In this document: positions 27,956 through 37,700 of the stretch, piece by piece | Layout: each line of letters begins with the position of its first letter | Numbering within the stretch: the stretch's first letter is position 1 | Source of the DNA: Bacteroidota bacterium | GTDB lineage: Bacteria; Bacteroidota; Ignavibacteria; Ignavibacteriales; Ignavibacteriaceae | DNA length: 64,000 nucleotides | Direction: 5' to 3' | Assembly (NCBI GenBank): GCA_021824565.1 | Contig: JAKAKL010000121.1 | Coordinates: 1 to 64,000 of the forward strand | Notes under the pieces: model-generated | Databases searched by the model: none | What the model saw: the letters and a program-made list of their open reading frames with translations, nothing else | What the model was told of the DNA's origin: nothing | Made by a program: the position numbers and the translations under genes

Positions 27956-28213
27956 TTATTTTTTGACGTCTTTTAAAATTTTATTGGCAACAGTATTTAC
28001 AACGTCATCAGAGTCATAAAACTTACTGTTGACCTTCTCTTTGATTTCTTCAAGCTTGGGATCCAAACTTTGAGACTTTTGAATATTTTGAGCTTCAGCG
28101 GACAATTCTAATTTATCCTTTGGCTGAGATTGTGAATTATTTTTGGCATTCTGTGTGTTTCCCGGTAAATCCTTTGGGAAATACGGCGAGCCGCCTACTG
28201 ATTTAATTTGCAT
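27956..28213 (-). CDS. flgM: Anti-sigma-28 factor FlgM
   Basis: The 85-aa protein has a disordered, polar N-terminal half and a C-terminal part with the FlgM pattern DKLELSAEAQNIQKS and then IKEKVNSKFYDSDDVVNTVA. FlgM holds FliA inactive until it is exported through the finished hook. Length is typical (about 95 aa). It sits at the end of the flagellin-fliS-fliD group, 3 bases after the chaperone gene. No fliA gene is in the window. Confidence 0.85.
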   Translation of the reverse strand: MQIKSVGGSPYFPKDLPGNTQNAKNNSQSQPKDKLELSAEAQNIQKSQSLDPKLEEIKEKVNSKFYDSDDVVNTVANKILKDVKK

Positions 28214-28216
28214 CTT

Positions 28217-28549
28217 TCACCTGTAATAATTTACTAACTTCGATTTATTCCTTAAAACCGCTATTTGTTTGCCTACTTCGGCATAATCATTCTTTTTCTT
28301 CGTAAATAAATTATCGAAAGTTTCCTGAATTTGTTTAGTGATTTCAAACAAGGTCCCGTTATATTTTTTCAAAACCTCGTTTGGAAACGATTTTCTTAAT
28401 CTTTCTTTTGTAACATTTACTTCCTCCATCTTCAATTTTGCAGTGTTAAGATGGAGATCAAAATTATCATTATCCACAGACTTTAAAATACTAAGAACAT
28501 CTTCAAGTAATTGTTTAATATAACTTATTTCCTCTTCTAAACTTTTCAT
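28217..28549 (-). CDS. FlgN/FliT-like flagellar export chaperone
   Basis: The 110-aa protein is all-helical and charged (helices about 1-45, 48-80 and 85-105). It is encoded between fliD and flgM with gaps of only 2-3 bases. Size, helix content and position fit either FliT (chaperone of FliD, usually after fliS/fliD) or FlgN (chaperone of hook-junction proteins, usually beside flgM). Sequence similarity is too weak to choose, so no symbol is given. Confidence 0.65.
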   Translation of the reverse strand: MKSLEEEISYIKQLLEDVLSILKSVDNDNFDLHLNTAKLKMEEVNVTKERLRKSFPNEVLKKYNGTLFEITKQIQETFDNLFTKKKNDYAEVGKQIAVLRNKSKLVNYYR

Positions 28550-28551
28550 TT

Positions 28552-30333
28552 TTAGAACAATTGCCCGGTACTATTATAAAGTGATTGCATATTCGTTAAT
28601 GTTATTAACTGCGCTTGCAGCTGCTGATACTGATTCGTCAAATTATTTGCAGCAGTATTTATTGTATTCTGCGCGGTCGTTATTCTGTCGTTCAGGTAAG
28701 TAACATTATTTTGATAAGAATTTTGTGCTGATGCTAAATATCCGCCGGCGCCCAGATATGGTTTAATAAAATTACTTAATGTATTGGCAATTCCGTTGTT
28801 GGAGTTAAACAAAGCTTCTACCTGGCTTGGGTTATTTGCTATTGCTTGCTGAAGCTCCGTAGAATTTGAAACGCTCAATCCATTCGTTGGATCAAAAGAA
28901 ATTCCAATCTGCGTCAGGTATTGAATACTTCCCGCTGATAAACCGCTTACCGACGAATATCCAATCGCTCCCAAGCCGTTTAAGATCGAATAACCGTTTG
29001 CGTCCCCCATAAATACACCGCGATTAGTAGTGCCCGGAGTGCTGTTGGATTTTACGTAGGTATACGCAGTATTAAACTTGGTTATAAAGTTTTGTATCTC
29101 TGTTTGAATGGAATTTACATCTGTTCCAATGCTGACGTTGACTGTCGTATCGCTCGCCTGCATAACAGAGTTTAAATTATAAGTCACTCCGGAAACTAAA
29201 TTGCTAATTTTGTTTGAATCATTTTGAAGATTAATTCCATTATAAACATATTTTGCATTCAGCAAATTATTAGCAAGCGTTGTATCCGCGTATACATACC
29301 CTGCAGTATTCGGCGACGTTGTCTGATCAAAAACAGGTCTGCTTGATCCTAAATTTAAACCGACCGAACTTAGAGCCGAACTGCCCGTTACATCCGAAAT
29401 ATTCATAATCCTGTAATCAAGCCCAGTCTGAGCTGCGGTAATTGATAACTGCGATTGAGCGGAGGCAGGTGAAAATACAGAGGCGGTTGCAGAACCTGCC
29501 GCAGATTTTTCTTCATTAGCGGAAATTCCTAAATCGCCTACAATATTATAGCCAGAGGCGTTAGATATAGAAATATAATTTGAATTATTATTTACCGTTA
29601 ATTGAAGCATTTCATTTCCAGGTGTATTGGGGTCAGCAATTACTTTTGCCGATACACCCGCTATATTAGAATTAATTTGCGAAGCAATATCATTCATTAC
29701 CTGATCGTACGTTGTATCGCCGCTGTTCAAATTAATATTTGTTGTAATACCATTAAGGTTAACTGCTATTGCAGCGGCTCCTCCGGTATAAGCGGCAGTA
29801 GCTGACTTGGATGCGGATGTAACTACAGCCTGATTTGAATTTATTGCATTGGCAATTTTTTGCATAACGGTTTGATTTGTTTCATTAGAACCAAAGGTTA
29901 CGTATACATCGCTTTGTGTCTGTCCGCCGTTGCCGTCTCCGGCATTAATAATAAAATGATGTGTCCCGGTAATTGAGTTGGCTGTTGCCGAAGTCATATT
30001 TGGAGAAATTACAATATCGTTTTGTGCTAATTGATTTACTCTAAAACTTGCAACTCCTATTGCAGCAGATCCATCCGCAGTTGCAGTCACAAATGTTGAA
30101 TTGGAAGAAGTTGCTGTTTTATCTGCAAACACTGAAGAACTGTCATTTACTAGCAGATTTGATAATTCTGTATTAAGTGCGCTTAGGTTTGTGCTTAATG
30201 TTCCGTATGATGAAATAATATTTTGATAGTTCTGTACCTGCGTTTGCAGCGGAGTTACAGAAATGTCGGTTTGGTTTTGAACATAAGACTGCACTAAAGA
30301 AGTTATTGTCGAGGAAGATAAAATTCCGCTCAT
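28552..30333 (-). CDS. fliD: Flagellar filament cap protein FliD
   Basis: The 593-aa cap protein that folds flagellin onto the growing filament. The N-terminal coiled region (LVQSYVQNQTDISVTPLQTQ) and the C-terminal FliD domain (LNDRITTAQNTINTAANNL, then YQQLQAQLITLTNMQ) are typical. The middle is beta-rich and Asn/Ser/Thr-rich and represents the variable exposed domains. Composition is very rich in Asn, Ser and Thr, so O-linked glycosylation is conceivable. It lies 8 bases downstream of fliS. Confidence 0.94.
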   Translation of the reverse strand: MSGILSSSTITSLVQSYVQNQTDISVTPLQTQVQNYQNIISSYGTLSTNLSALNTELSNLLVNDSSSVFADKTATSSNSTFVTATADGSAAIGVASFRVNQLAQNDIVISPNMTSATANSITGTHHFIINAGDGNGGQTQSDVYVTFGSNETNQTVMQKIANAINSNQAVVTSASKSATAAYTGGAAAIAVNLNGITTNINLNSGDTTYDQVMNDIASQINSNIAGVSAKVIADPNTPGNEMLQLTVNNNSNYISISNASGYNIVGDLGISANEEKSAAGSATASVFSPASAQSQLSITAAQTGLDYRIMNISDVTGSSALSSVGLNLGSSRPVFDQTTSPNTAGYVYADTTLANNLLNAKYVYNGINLQNDSNKISNLVSGVTYNLNSVMQASDTTVNVSIGTDVNSIQTEIQNFITKFNTAYTYVKSNSTPGTTNRGVFMGDANGYSILNGLGAIGYSSVSGLSAGSIQYLTQIGISFDPTNGLSVSNSTELQQAIANNPSQVEALFNSNNGIANTLSNFIKPYLGAGGYLASAQNSYQNNVTYLNDRITTAQNTINTAANNLTNQYQQLQAQLITLTNMQSLYNSTGQLF

Positions 30334-30341
30334 ATTTCTAC

Positions 30342-30680
30342 CTACTTCATCTTAAAAGCATTCAGCCAGGTCTCTCGAAGTTCAGTTAAAATTTTATAAA
30401 CAATTTGAGTATTCTTTTTTCTCATCTGCTCCTGGCAAAATTCGTATAACCTAAATAAGCCCGTGTTGACTGCTTTGCTTTCCTCAGTATCCCAACGAAG
30501 AAAGTTCATTAATTCTTTTATTGCCTTATTCGTTTTTTCAAGATTATTTTTTTGACAGTTAAGGATGGCAAAATCGTAAATTTTGATAATTAATTGCTCA
30601 GGTGTTGCTTCCAAAACTTCCTTAACCAAATATTGATTAACTCTATTCGTATTATTCTTAGCTTGGGTCGGGTTGTACAT
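30342..30680 (-). CDS. fliS: Flagellin export chaperone FliS
   Basis: The 112-aa helical protein has the FliS opening pattern (NQYLVKEVLEATPEQLIIKIYD) and later NLEKTNKAIKELMNFLRWD, matching the family. FliS binds the C-terminus of flagellin to prevent premature polymerisation. It lies between the flagellin gene, past its terminator hairpin, and fliD. Confidence 0.92.
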   Translation of the reverse strand: MYNPTQAKNNTNRVNQYLVKEVLEATPEQLIIKIYDFAILNCQKNNLEKTNKAIKELMNFLRWDTEESKAVNTGLFRLYEFCQEQMRKKNTQIVYKILTELRETWLNAFKMK

Positions 30681-30709
30681 GTTTTATTCCAATAATCCGT
30701 TTATATTAA

Positions 30710-30741
30710 AATCCCTCTCCCGCTGTAACGGAAGAGGGATT
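30710..30741 (-). terminator. Hairpin downstream of flagellin (terminator or attenuator)
   Basis: AATCCCTCT at 30741-30733 and AGAGGGATT at 30718-30710 (minus strand) form a 9-bp stem, extended inward by CCG and CGG. The downstream minus-strand bases are T/A-rich but not a clean T-run. It lies 17 bases past the flagellin stop and before fliS, so it may end most flagellin transcripts and let some read on into fliS-fliD. Confidence 0.65.
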
Positions 30742-30757
30742 GTTGAAGATAATTTGA

Positions 30758-31567
30758 TTATCTAAAGAGCGCCAAAAGGTTTTGCGGAGCTGTGTTAATG
30801 TTGTATAACTGTGTAGTTCCGATTTGCTGTTGTATCTGACCTTTTGTTGAATTTAATTGTGCCATTGCCATATCAGCGTCAAACAGCCTGCTTACTGTTG
30901 AGTTAGCATTTGTTACTGCTGAAGTCAAATAATCACTCTTAACATTTAACCTCTGAACGTAGTTACCGATCGAACCAAGTGCATTTTGAACTGCATTTTG
31001 TAAGTTGGTAACGGTAGAACCTATGCTTGCAACTGTGCTTGAAGAGGCGCCGGTAATTGAAGAAAGATCTAAGGTACTCATTGTACCGAAGTTGATCGTT
31101 GTGGTTTCACCTACACCGGTCTGGAAGATAAAGTTAGCGTTGCTAGGTACTGAAGAACCGCTAAGAAGATTAGTGCTGTTGAACTGAGTATTTGAAAAGA
31201 TCGAGCTGATTTCTGAACCAAGAGCGTTGATATCGTTTGCAAGCGATGTCAGGTTTTTGGTCGGGTCGTTAGAATCCGTAACTTTTCCCTGTATCTGGAT
31301 CAAAAGATCGTTGACACTTGAAAGAGCGGATTCAGCCGTAGACAATATGTCTTTTGCCGAACCGACGTTGTTCTGAGCAGATTGCATGATTGCAATTTTT
31401 CCCTGCAAATCTTTACCAACTCTATAGCCTGATGTATCATCAGCAACTGAATTGATTCTTAACCCGGTAGCAAGCTGTAATTGAGCATTAGCAGTGTTCT
31501 GGGTTGTTTTAGCTAACGCATTGTAAGCTAACAATGCATTTACGTTTGTGTTGATTTGAAATGACAT
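30758..31567 (-). CDS. fliC: Flagellin
   Basis: The 269-aa filament subunit has conserved D0/D1 regions at both ends (MSFQINTNVNALLAYNAL, TGLRINSVADDTSGYRV; C-terminus NSTKGQIQQQIGTTQLYNIN). The intervening exposed part (about 140-190) is short and Ser/Thr-rich, for example LSSITGASSSTVASIGSTVT. The short Ser/Thr-rich surface region is the expected acceptor for O-glycosylation, relevant to the adjacent glycosyltransferase genes. A consensus GGAGG lies 6 bases before the ATG. Only one flagellin gene is in the window. Confidence 0.96.
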   Translation of the reverse strand: MSFQINTNVNALLAYNALAKTTQNTANAQLQLATGLRINSVADDTSGYRVGKDLQGKIAIMQSAQNNVGSAKDILSTAESALSSVNDLLIQIQGKVTDSNDPTKNLTSLANDINALGSEISSIFSNTQFNSTNLLSGSSVPSNANFIFQTGVGETTTINFGTMSTLDLSSITGASSSTVASIGSTVTNLQNAVQNALGSIGNYVQRLNVKSDYLTSAVTNANSTVSRLFDADMAMAQLNSTKGQIQQQIGTTQLYNINTAPQNLLALFR

Positions 31568-31599
31568 AAAATACCTCCGTGTATTTTAAATTGTTTATT

Positions 31600-31617
31600 C
31601 CGGGATTCCATTCCCGG
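31600..31617 (-). promoter_or_regulatory. Stem-loop in the flagellin 5' leader (near ribosome site)
   Basis: CCGGGA (31600-31605) and TCCCGG (31612-31617) form a GC-rich 6-bp stem with a 6-base loop within the predicted flagellin leader, about 22 bases upstream of the GGAGG. A second stem, TGAGG at 31632-31636 with CCTCA at 31644-31648, lies at the predicted 5' end. Such leaders often stabilise mRNA; the role here is inferred. Confidence 0.5.
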
Positions 31618-31655
31618 TGTTGTTAATTATTATGAGGATTAAAACCTCAACACCA

Positions 31656-31682
31656 TTATCGGAAGTTGATTTTAAAAGTTTA
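31656..31682 (-). promoter_or_regulatory. Sigma-28 promoter of flagellin
   Basis: Minus strand: TAAA at 31682-31679, 15-base spacer, TCCGATAA at 31663-31656. One base off the FliA consensus and identical in both boxes to the cheW promoter. The predicted start is near 31649, giving a leader of about 82 bases. Confidence 0.85.
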
Positions 31683-31698
31683 GCAGTTTATAAATTGA

Positions 31699-33207
31699 TT
31701 ATGCGGAGATTATGCTTTGCAGTTTTGTTTTGATGAGATTAATTCGTTCTAAAACTTCAGGCACGTCTTTGAATTTTTCTTCGGCATCTTTTAATAATAC
31801 TTTTATTTTATGAGCTTTATTACTTTTAAGATAGCTTGATATTAAATAAAAGATAGTCGAAGCTTCATAAGGATTTAATAGATAAGATTGTTCTAATATA
31901 TTTTCGGCTTCGTTTACTTTATTTTGAACCGATAAAATCAATCCGTAAGAATTTAGGAAATTATAATTCGATAAGAACTTCGGATAAAGTGATTTCATTA
32001 AATTAAATTTGCATTCGATATTTTGATAGTCCTTCAAAACATTTAGTACAACATTTATGTTACTTTCATCCACCGCAGAGACATATTTTTGTAGATCGTG
32101 TTCATTTATACTTTTATTATTAAATAAAGCGAAAAATAAATTTTGCAGTTCAGTAGAATCTTTTATGTAATTAGATCTTTTGATCAAGTCAAAGTAATAA
32201 TTATAAAGATTTTTATCTCTCGCTTGTACAGATATGCTCAAACCGTGGAATAGTATGCTCCTATCATCTGAAAGAGGAATTTGTGCGGAAAACTTTTTCT
32301 GAACCATTAATTTCTTATTTACAGAAAAAGCTTCTTTGCAAAATGTATCTGCTTTAATAACATCATTAACGAGAAGATATATTGAAGATGCAGCAAGCAG
32401 TGCTAATGGCTGTTCCCTATCGGCGGCAAGACATTTATTGATCGTTTCAATTGCGAGATTGTAATTTCTTTTTTTCGCGTGATCGACTGCGATATATCTA
32501 TACGCAGTTGAAATGTAATCGCTCGCAAGCCCAGAATCTTTCAATGCTTCAGAGAAATAATAAACAGCTTTATCTCTTTCTTCCAATATTCCATAAGTTT
32601 GTCCTAATTGATACGCATAGTAAGAAGACTTAGTACGATCATATTCTGAAGAAAGTATTTCAAGATTTCTTTTCGCTTTTGCATTCAGTTCGTCTTTTTG
32701 AATATTATAGCCAATGTGAATTATTTTAACATCAGCATTTTTGATTCCAATCTTATTCTTCAAAAGAGATGGCTCAATCTGTTCGTGAATTGCGCCTTCA
32801 AATCGTAATGCTTTATTGTTTGGAAAAAGTCTTGCGTATGCCATCAAGGCAGCACGATGACCAATTTCATCTATGTTGTCAACTATACAATAATAAGCTT
32901 CATCTTTTTTTGCTTTTGTCAGTTTCTTTATCTCCGCTCTAGAATCTGGAGATAATCTTTCGTCTGCATCAAGATAAAGGATCCAATCCCCGGATGAATT
33001 CTCAAGCGCATAATTTCTCGCGGCGGAAAAATCGTTTATCCAATTAAATTGAAAAATCTTTGCGCCGAATTTTTGTGCGATCTCAATTGTCCTGTCGGTC
33101 GAACCGGTATCAACCAAAACAATTTCATCGGCAACGCCTTGGACAGATTGAAGACAATCATTGAGATACTTTTCCTCGTTCTTTACAATCATGCTTAAAG
33201 TAAGCAT
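31699..33207 (-). CDS. GT2 glycosyltransferase with C-terminal TPR repeats
   Basis: The 502-aa protein begins with a family 2 glycosyltransferase domain (LTLSMIVKNEEKYLNDCLQS, VDTGSTDRT and DWILYLDADERL, where the DAD-type motif binds the sugar-nucleotide metal), covering about residues 1-200. The rest is TPR-like helical repeats. This architecture is common beside flagellin genes and in SunS-related enzymes. It lies downstream of the TPR-GT genes with a 3-base gap and just upstream of the flagellin promoter. Flagellin or another surface protein is the inferred acceptor. Confidence 0.85.
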   Translation of the reverse strand: MLTLSMIVKNEEKYLNDCLQSVQGVADEIVLVDTGSTDRTIEIAQKFGAKIFQFNWINDFSAARNYALENSSGDWILYLDADERLSPDSRAEIKKLTKAKKDEAYYCIVDNIDEIGHRAALMAYARLFPNNKALRFEGAIHEQIEPSLLKNKIGIKNADVKIIHIGYNIQKDELNAKAKRNLEILSSEYDRTKSSYYAYQLGQTYGILEERDKAVYYFSEALKDSGLASDYISTAYRYIAVDHAKKRNYNLAIETINKCLAADREQPLALLAASSIYLLVNDVIKADTFCKEAFSVNKKLMVQKKFSAQIPLSDDRSILFHGLSISVQARDKNLYNYYFDLIKRSNYIKDSTELQNLFFALFNNKSINEHDLQKYVSAVDESNINVVLNVLKDYQNIECKFNLMKSLYPKFLSNYNFLNSYGLILSVQNKVNEAENILEQSYLLNPYEASTIFYLISSYLKSNKAHKIKVLLKDAEEKFKDVPEVLERINLIKTKLQSIISA

Positions 33208-33210
33208 AAA

Positions 33211-34716
33211 TTACACAAATTCCTTTTGGTAAAATTTTTCTAATCTTTGATTTAGCTCATTATAAACTTTATTAAAGACATAATCCCAGTCATCCGGAAT
33301 AATTTGGCGAAATATTTTTATTGATGGATACCAGGGCGAAAACTCTTTGTTTAATTGCCATCGCCAGTCAGGATAGAAAGGTAAAAGCAGCCAGACCTCT
33401 TTTGCAAGCGCTCCAGCAAGGTGCGCAACCGATGTATCAACTGTTAGGATCAGATTTAAATTTTCTATGGCAGCCGCAGTATCCGACAAATCATTCAGCC
33501 GGGCTTCCAGATTGACTATTTCAAATTTTGCCGAAGATATTTCTTTAGTCCTTTCTCCTTTTTGCAGCGAAAACAATTTTACATGATTTATATTAGAAAT
33601 ATTTTCAAACCATTCTAATTGTGTTGAGCGCTTTTTATCAGCTTGATGAAATTGATTTCCTGCCCAGACTATACCGATATTAAAATTTGTTTTAGGAATT
33701 ATATTTTCCCAGTATCTTACCTTGCTTGTATCTGTTTTAAGATAAGGATACGATGAAGGAATAGTTTCAATTGTGGTTTGGAATAAATTCGGCAAACTTA
33801 ATAACGGTATTTGTAAATCATACTCGACTTCTGGTTCATCTAAATTTAATCTCGGAATTATTTTATCAATAAATGTCAGACCGGAAAATAATTTAACAAG
33901 CAGCGGATCAACTTCAAAGAAGATAAAACATCCGAGTTTTTTCAATCCTTCTAAAAACCTTACGAACTGGATTGCATCGCCAAGTCCCTGCTCGCTATAT
34001 ACATAAATTCTTTTACCGGCAATATGCAAATGATTTAGCCTTGGTTTACAAAAATTTCTATTGACTGATTCATTTCTCAGCAATCTCCATTCATATTCTT
34101 TAAATCCATTTAAGTAATCTCCGCTCAGCAGCAATAGAATGGACTTATTCCAATGCGCATTTACATGGCTGTTATCGCACTCAATAGCATGCTCATAGTT
34201 CTTTAAAGCAAAATCTAGAAGAAATGTCTTTTCGTAAACTACGCCGAGATTATAATACGCATCTGCAAAGTCATTTTTAATCTCAATAGCTTTTAAATAA
34301 CAGCTTGCCGACTGATCATAATTTTCCAGTTCACGATATGCATTACCAAGGTTATAATGCGCAAGATAAAGATTAGGATTTACTTCGAGCGCTATTTGAT
34401 AATAATTTACCGCTTCACTAATATTTCCTAGTTCTTGAAACAACAGCCCTAGGTTGTATGATGCTTCCCAGAAAGACGGCTGAATTTTTAAAGCATACTT
34501 ATAATTAATTTCAGCTTCATCAAACAAATTCATTTTTTTCTGGATTGTTGCCAGCGAAGAAAAATATTCGGGTTTTGTCGGGTTAATACTACTTAACTGC
34601 TGCATGCAACTTTCAGCGGAAGCGTAATCGCAGCTATTATAAGCCTGCTTGGCTCTTTCAAGTAATTGAGAAGTTATTTTGTTTAGACTTTTTTTTTCGA
34701 CGATATTATCAGCCAT
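33211..34716 (-). CDS. TPR protein with GT9-like glycosyltransferase domain
   Basis: The 501-aa product has about five TPR units in residues 15-190 (WEASYNLGLLFQELGNISEA, AHYNLGNAYRELENYDQ) and a C-terminal domain (about 215-490) with YVYSEQGLGDAIQFVRFL, GIVWAGNQFHQADKKRS and LTVDTSVAHLAGALAKEVW, which resembles heptosyltransferase-type (GT9) folds. TPR-GT9-like proteins often accompany flagellin glycosylation genes. It is paralogous to the N-terminal two-thirds of the next gene upstream (34725-37817), from which it is separated by 8 bases. Donor and acceptor are unknown. Confidence 0.82.
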   Translation of the reverse strand: MADNIVEKKSLNKITSQLLERAKQAYNSCDYASAESCMQQLSSINPTKPEYFSSLATIQKKMNLFDEAEINYKYALKIQPSFWEASYNLGLLFQELGNISEAVNYYQIALEVNPNLYLAHYNLGNAYRELENYDQSASCYLKAIEIKNDFADAYYNLGVVYEKTFLLDFALKNYEHAIECDNSHVNAHWNKSILLLLSGDYLNGFKEYEWRLLRNESVNRNFCKPRLNHLHIAGKRIYVYSEQGLGDAIQFVRFLEGLKKLGCFIFFEVDPLLVKLFSGLTFIDKIIPRLNLDEPEVEYDLQIPLLSLPNLFQTTIETIPSSYPYLKTDTSKVRYWENIIPKTNFNIGIVWAGNQFHQADKKRSTQLEWFENISNINHVKLFSLQKGERTKEISSAKFEIVNLEARLNDLSDTAAAIENLNLILTVDTSVAHLAGALAKEVWLLLPFYPDWRWQLNKEFSPWYPSIKIFRQIIPDDWDYVFNKVYNELNQRLEKFYQKEFV

Positions 34717-34724
34717 AAAATTTT

Positions 34725-37700
34725 TCAGGAATATTTAATATCAGAAATTTTCTTCAGAAGATTTTCTGCGGTGGCAGACCACGTATAACTTTTCATATCT
34801 TGAGCCGCACTTCGACCAATCATCTTAATTTCTTCGCGGTTAAAATATGCGTATTCCAGCTTTGAGATAACTTCATCAAAATCAGGTTCTTCCCAATCGC
34901 TAATTAATTTTTTGTCATTATCGTATACTTTAAATTCATTCATGTCGCTCAACAATATTGAATTGCCAGGCGTAAGAATATCTCTTTGACCGGTATTAAA
35001 AGATGCTATCGCGGGCTTTCCACAAGCCATATATTCCATCAACACTAAATTTGTCCCGCCTTCACACCGGTTAGGAAATAAGCCAACATCTGTTTGAGAA
35101 TAAATGCCGGCAAGCTCCGTATTTTGAACGAGAGGCAAAGTAATTACTCGGTTAAGGTCTAAGCCGTTAACCCTATAAATGCTGCTCATTACCTCCGTCC
35201 AGTTTTTGCCTTGATAGATATAACGTATATGCTTTGATAATTTCATTGACTCCATTGTGTATTCCCATCCGTTATACCAGGCGTTAAGCAGAACGACATC
35301 TTTATATTTTTGTTGAAGAACTTTTACTGCTCTTAAAACAATATCCTGACCTTTGCGAAGTTCGAATTTGCCGCCTGAGAAAATCACAAAAAGATCGCTG
35401 CTGGTTTTTTCATTGCGCAGGTAAAAAATTTCTGGATCGATTCCCTGCAAAAGCACATCACAATTTTTTATACCGCTGTCGTACATTTTTTCAAGACACC
35501 AGGAAGAGCCGGCAAAGATCAAATCATATTTTTTTGAATTCTGTATCGAAGTGTTTGTCAACTCATTTTCAAAAAATGTATATCCAAAATTCTTTTGCCC
35601 GGATATGTCGAACATTCTATTAAAGTTTAGGTCGGAAATAGTATGAAGTATTTTTCCGTCTATAAATTTTTGTGATAATAAATCCTTGTTGCCGTTAATA
35701 TCAATGACATTAATTTTCTTAGCCAATTCTCTTTTAATATAGTTGCTGCAAACTGCCCATCCGAAGTTTGCTCCGTTTGTCATTGCCAGGTACAAACTTT
35801 CATCCGTCTGATTTTTCTTCTTTGCAAACGGGGCGGTTTGGAAAGCCTTAATAGTATTATTTTTTTTATTTTCAATTGCTAAACTCAAATCATTATTAAT
35901 TTTTTCAATTACACTAACCCAATCATAAGGTCTTGTTTGTCTATAAAGTTTAATTGAAGGATACCAGGGCGTATCATCTCTGTCAAGCATCCAGCGCCAA
36001 TCCGGCGAGATAGAAATCAGCAGCCAGGTTTCTTTCCCAAGCGCGCCCGAGAGATGCGCAACAGAAGTATCGACAGTAATTAGTAAGTCAAGATTTAAGA
36101 TAGCTCCGGCGGCATCTTTTAAACCTTCGTTATAATTTTTTAAGTCAACAATTTTGTCTCTGTAATTTGATATTTGTTCCAGAGCCGGTCCAAGCTGTAG
36201 GCTAAATATTTCAACATCCTCTCTGTCAATAATCGGTTTAAATTTTTCCAGCGGACATGACCTTTCTTTGTCTCCTTTATGTTTTGGATTGCCAGCCCAA
36301 ACAAGCCCGATCTTAAATTTTGTATTATGGTTAATTATTTTCTCCCACTTTGAAGTAATTTCATTTTCGATTTTTATGTATGGGATTTTGCACGGTACCG
36401 AGTTTACTTCTGTTGAAAAGTAAAATGGCAGACTCAGTATCGGAATATGATAATCATAATCAACATCATCCTCGCTGACATTACTTGTATCAATCCGCTT
36501 ATCATAAACTGGTAAATCTTTGAACAGCTTAAAGAGATATTCGGCGCACTCAAATATTACGAATGCGCCTTTCTCTTTTAACATTGGTAAATATCTAACG
36601 AACTGTATCAAATCGCCAAGCCCTTGCTCTGAATACACCAGAATTTTTTTCCCAAGAATGTTTTGATTAGTCAATCTGGGCTTCTTTAAAGTTCTCACAG
36701 GAAATTCAGGTCTCTTAATGCGCCATTCATATTCTTCCCATCCGGTTTTAAAATTACCCAAGAGCAATAAGCAGTGAGCGCGTCCATAATGCAGTTCTAT
36801 ACTTTCCGGCTTAATTTTTAAAGCATCTTCAAAAAATTCCAGTGCGTCTTTAACATTGCCTCCTTTTAATTTTAAATATCCCATCTCGGTAAACGCCAGC
36901 TCTTTTTCATCGTCATTAAGCGGAAGTTCATTATATATTTTTTTAGCCTCGGAAATTTTATTTAGCTTAGATAATATATATGCCGATCTAATTGCGGCTG
37001 GAACTGAATCGGGAATGAAATATAAATATTTTTGATAGCAGCTTAGAGCCTGTGCGTACTTGCCTTGCTCTTCATAACAATATCCGAGATTAAAATATAT
37101 TTCCGGCTCCTCTTTATGAAGCGGAATTAAGTCGTTAAAAATCTTTTCAGCCTTTTCAAAGGACTTAAGCTTAGTCGCAATTACTCCGAGATTCAATATT
37201 GCAAACAGATGATTAGGCTTGGCTTGAAGAACCTTATTAAACGCCTGATAAGCAGATTCATAATAGTCCATCTTTAAGAAGCAAAGTCCCAGATTATATT
37301 GATAGTCATACTCACCGCTTAATTGCGTCGCTGCGTAGTAATTCTTGACTGCCTCATTAAAATTTCTCGACTTGAAATAATAATTGCCGAGATTGTTCTG
37401 CGCTTTTGCGTTCGACGGATTTTCTTCGACTAATTCTTTTAGAATCTTTTCAGCTTTATCGTAAATTCCCTGTTCCACATAAATCAAAGCCAGATTATTT
37501 TTCGCATCAAAATGCCCGGGCATAAACTCTAAAGCTTTTTGATATTGGCACTCAGCTTCGTCATACTTATTTAATTTTTGATAGCATAGACCTAGATTAT
37601 AATGTGCATCAATGTGAGTGTCGCATATTTTAATTACCTGCTCGAAATATTTTGAAGCGGCTTCGTATTCATTCAAATTTAATTTTATAATCCCCAGGAA

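Noticed and set aside
35719-35726. Isolated TTAGCCAA half-site
   Set aside because: It lies inside the coding sequence of the 1030-aa protein; 8-mers are expected by chance in 64 kb.
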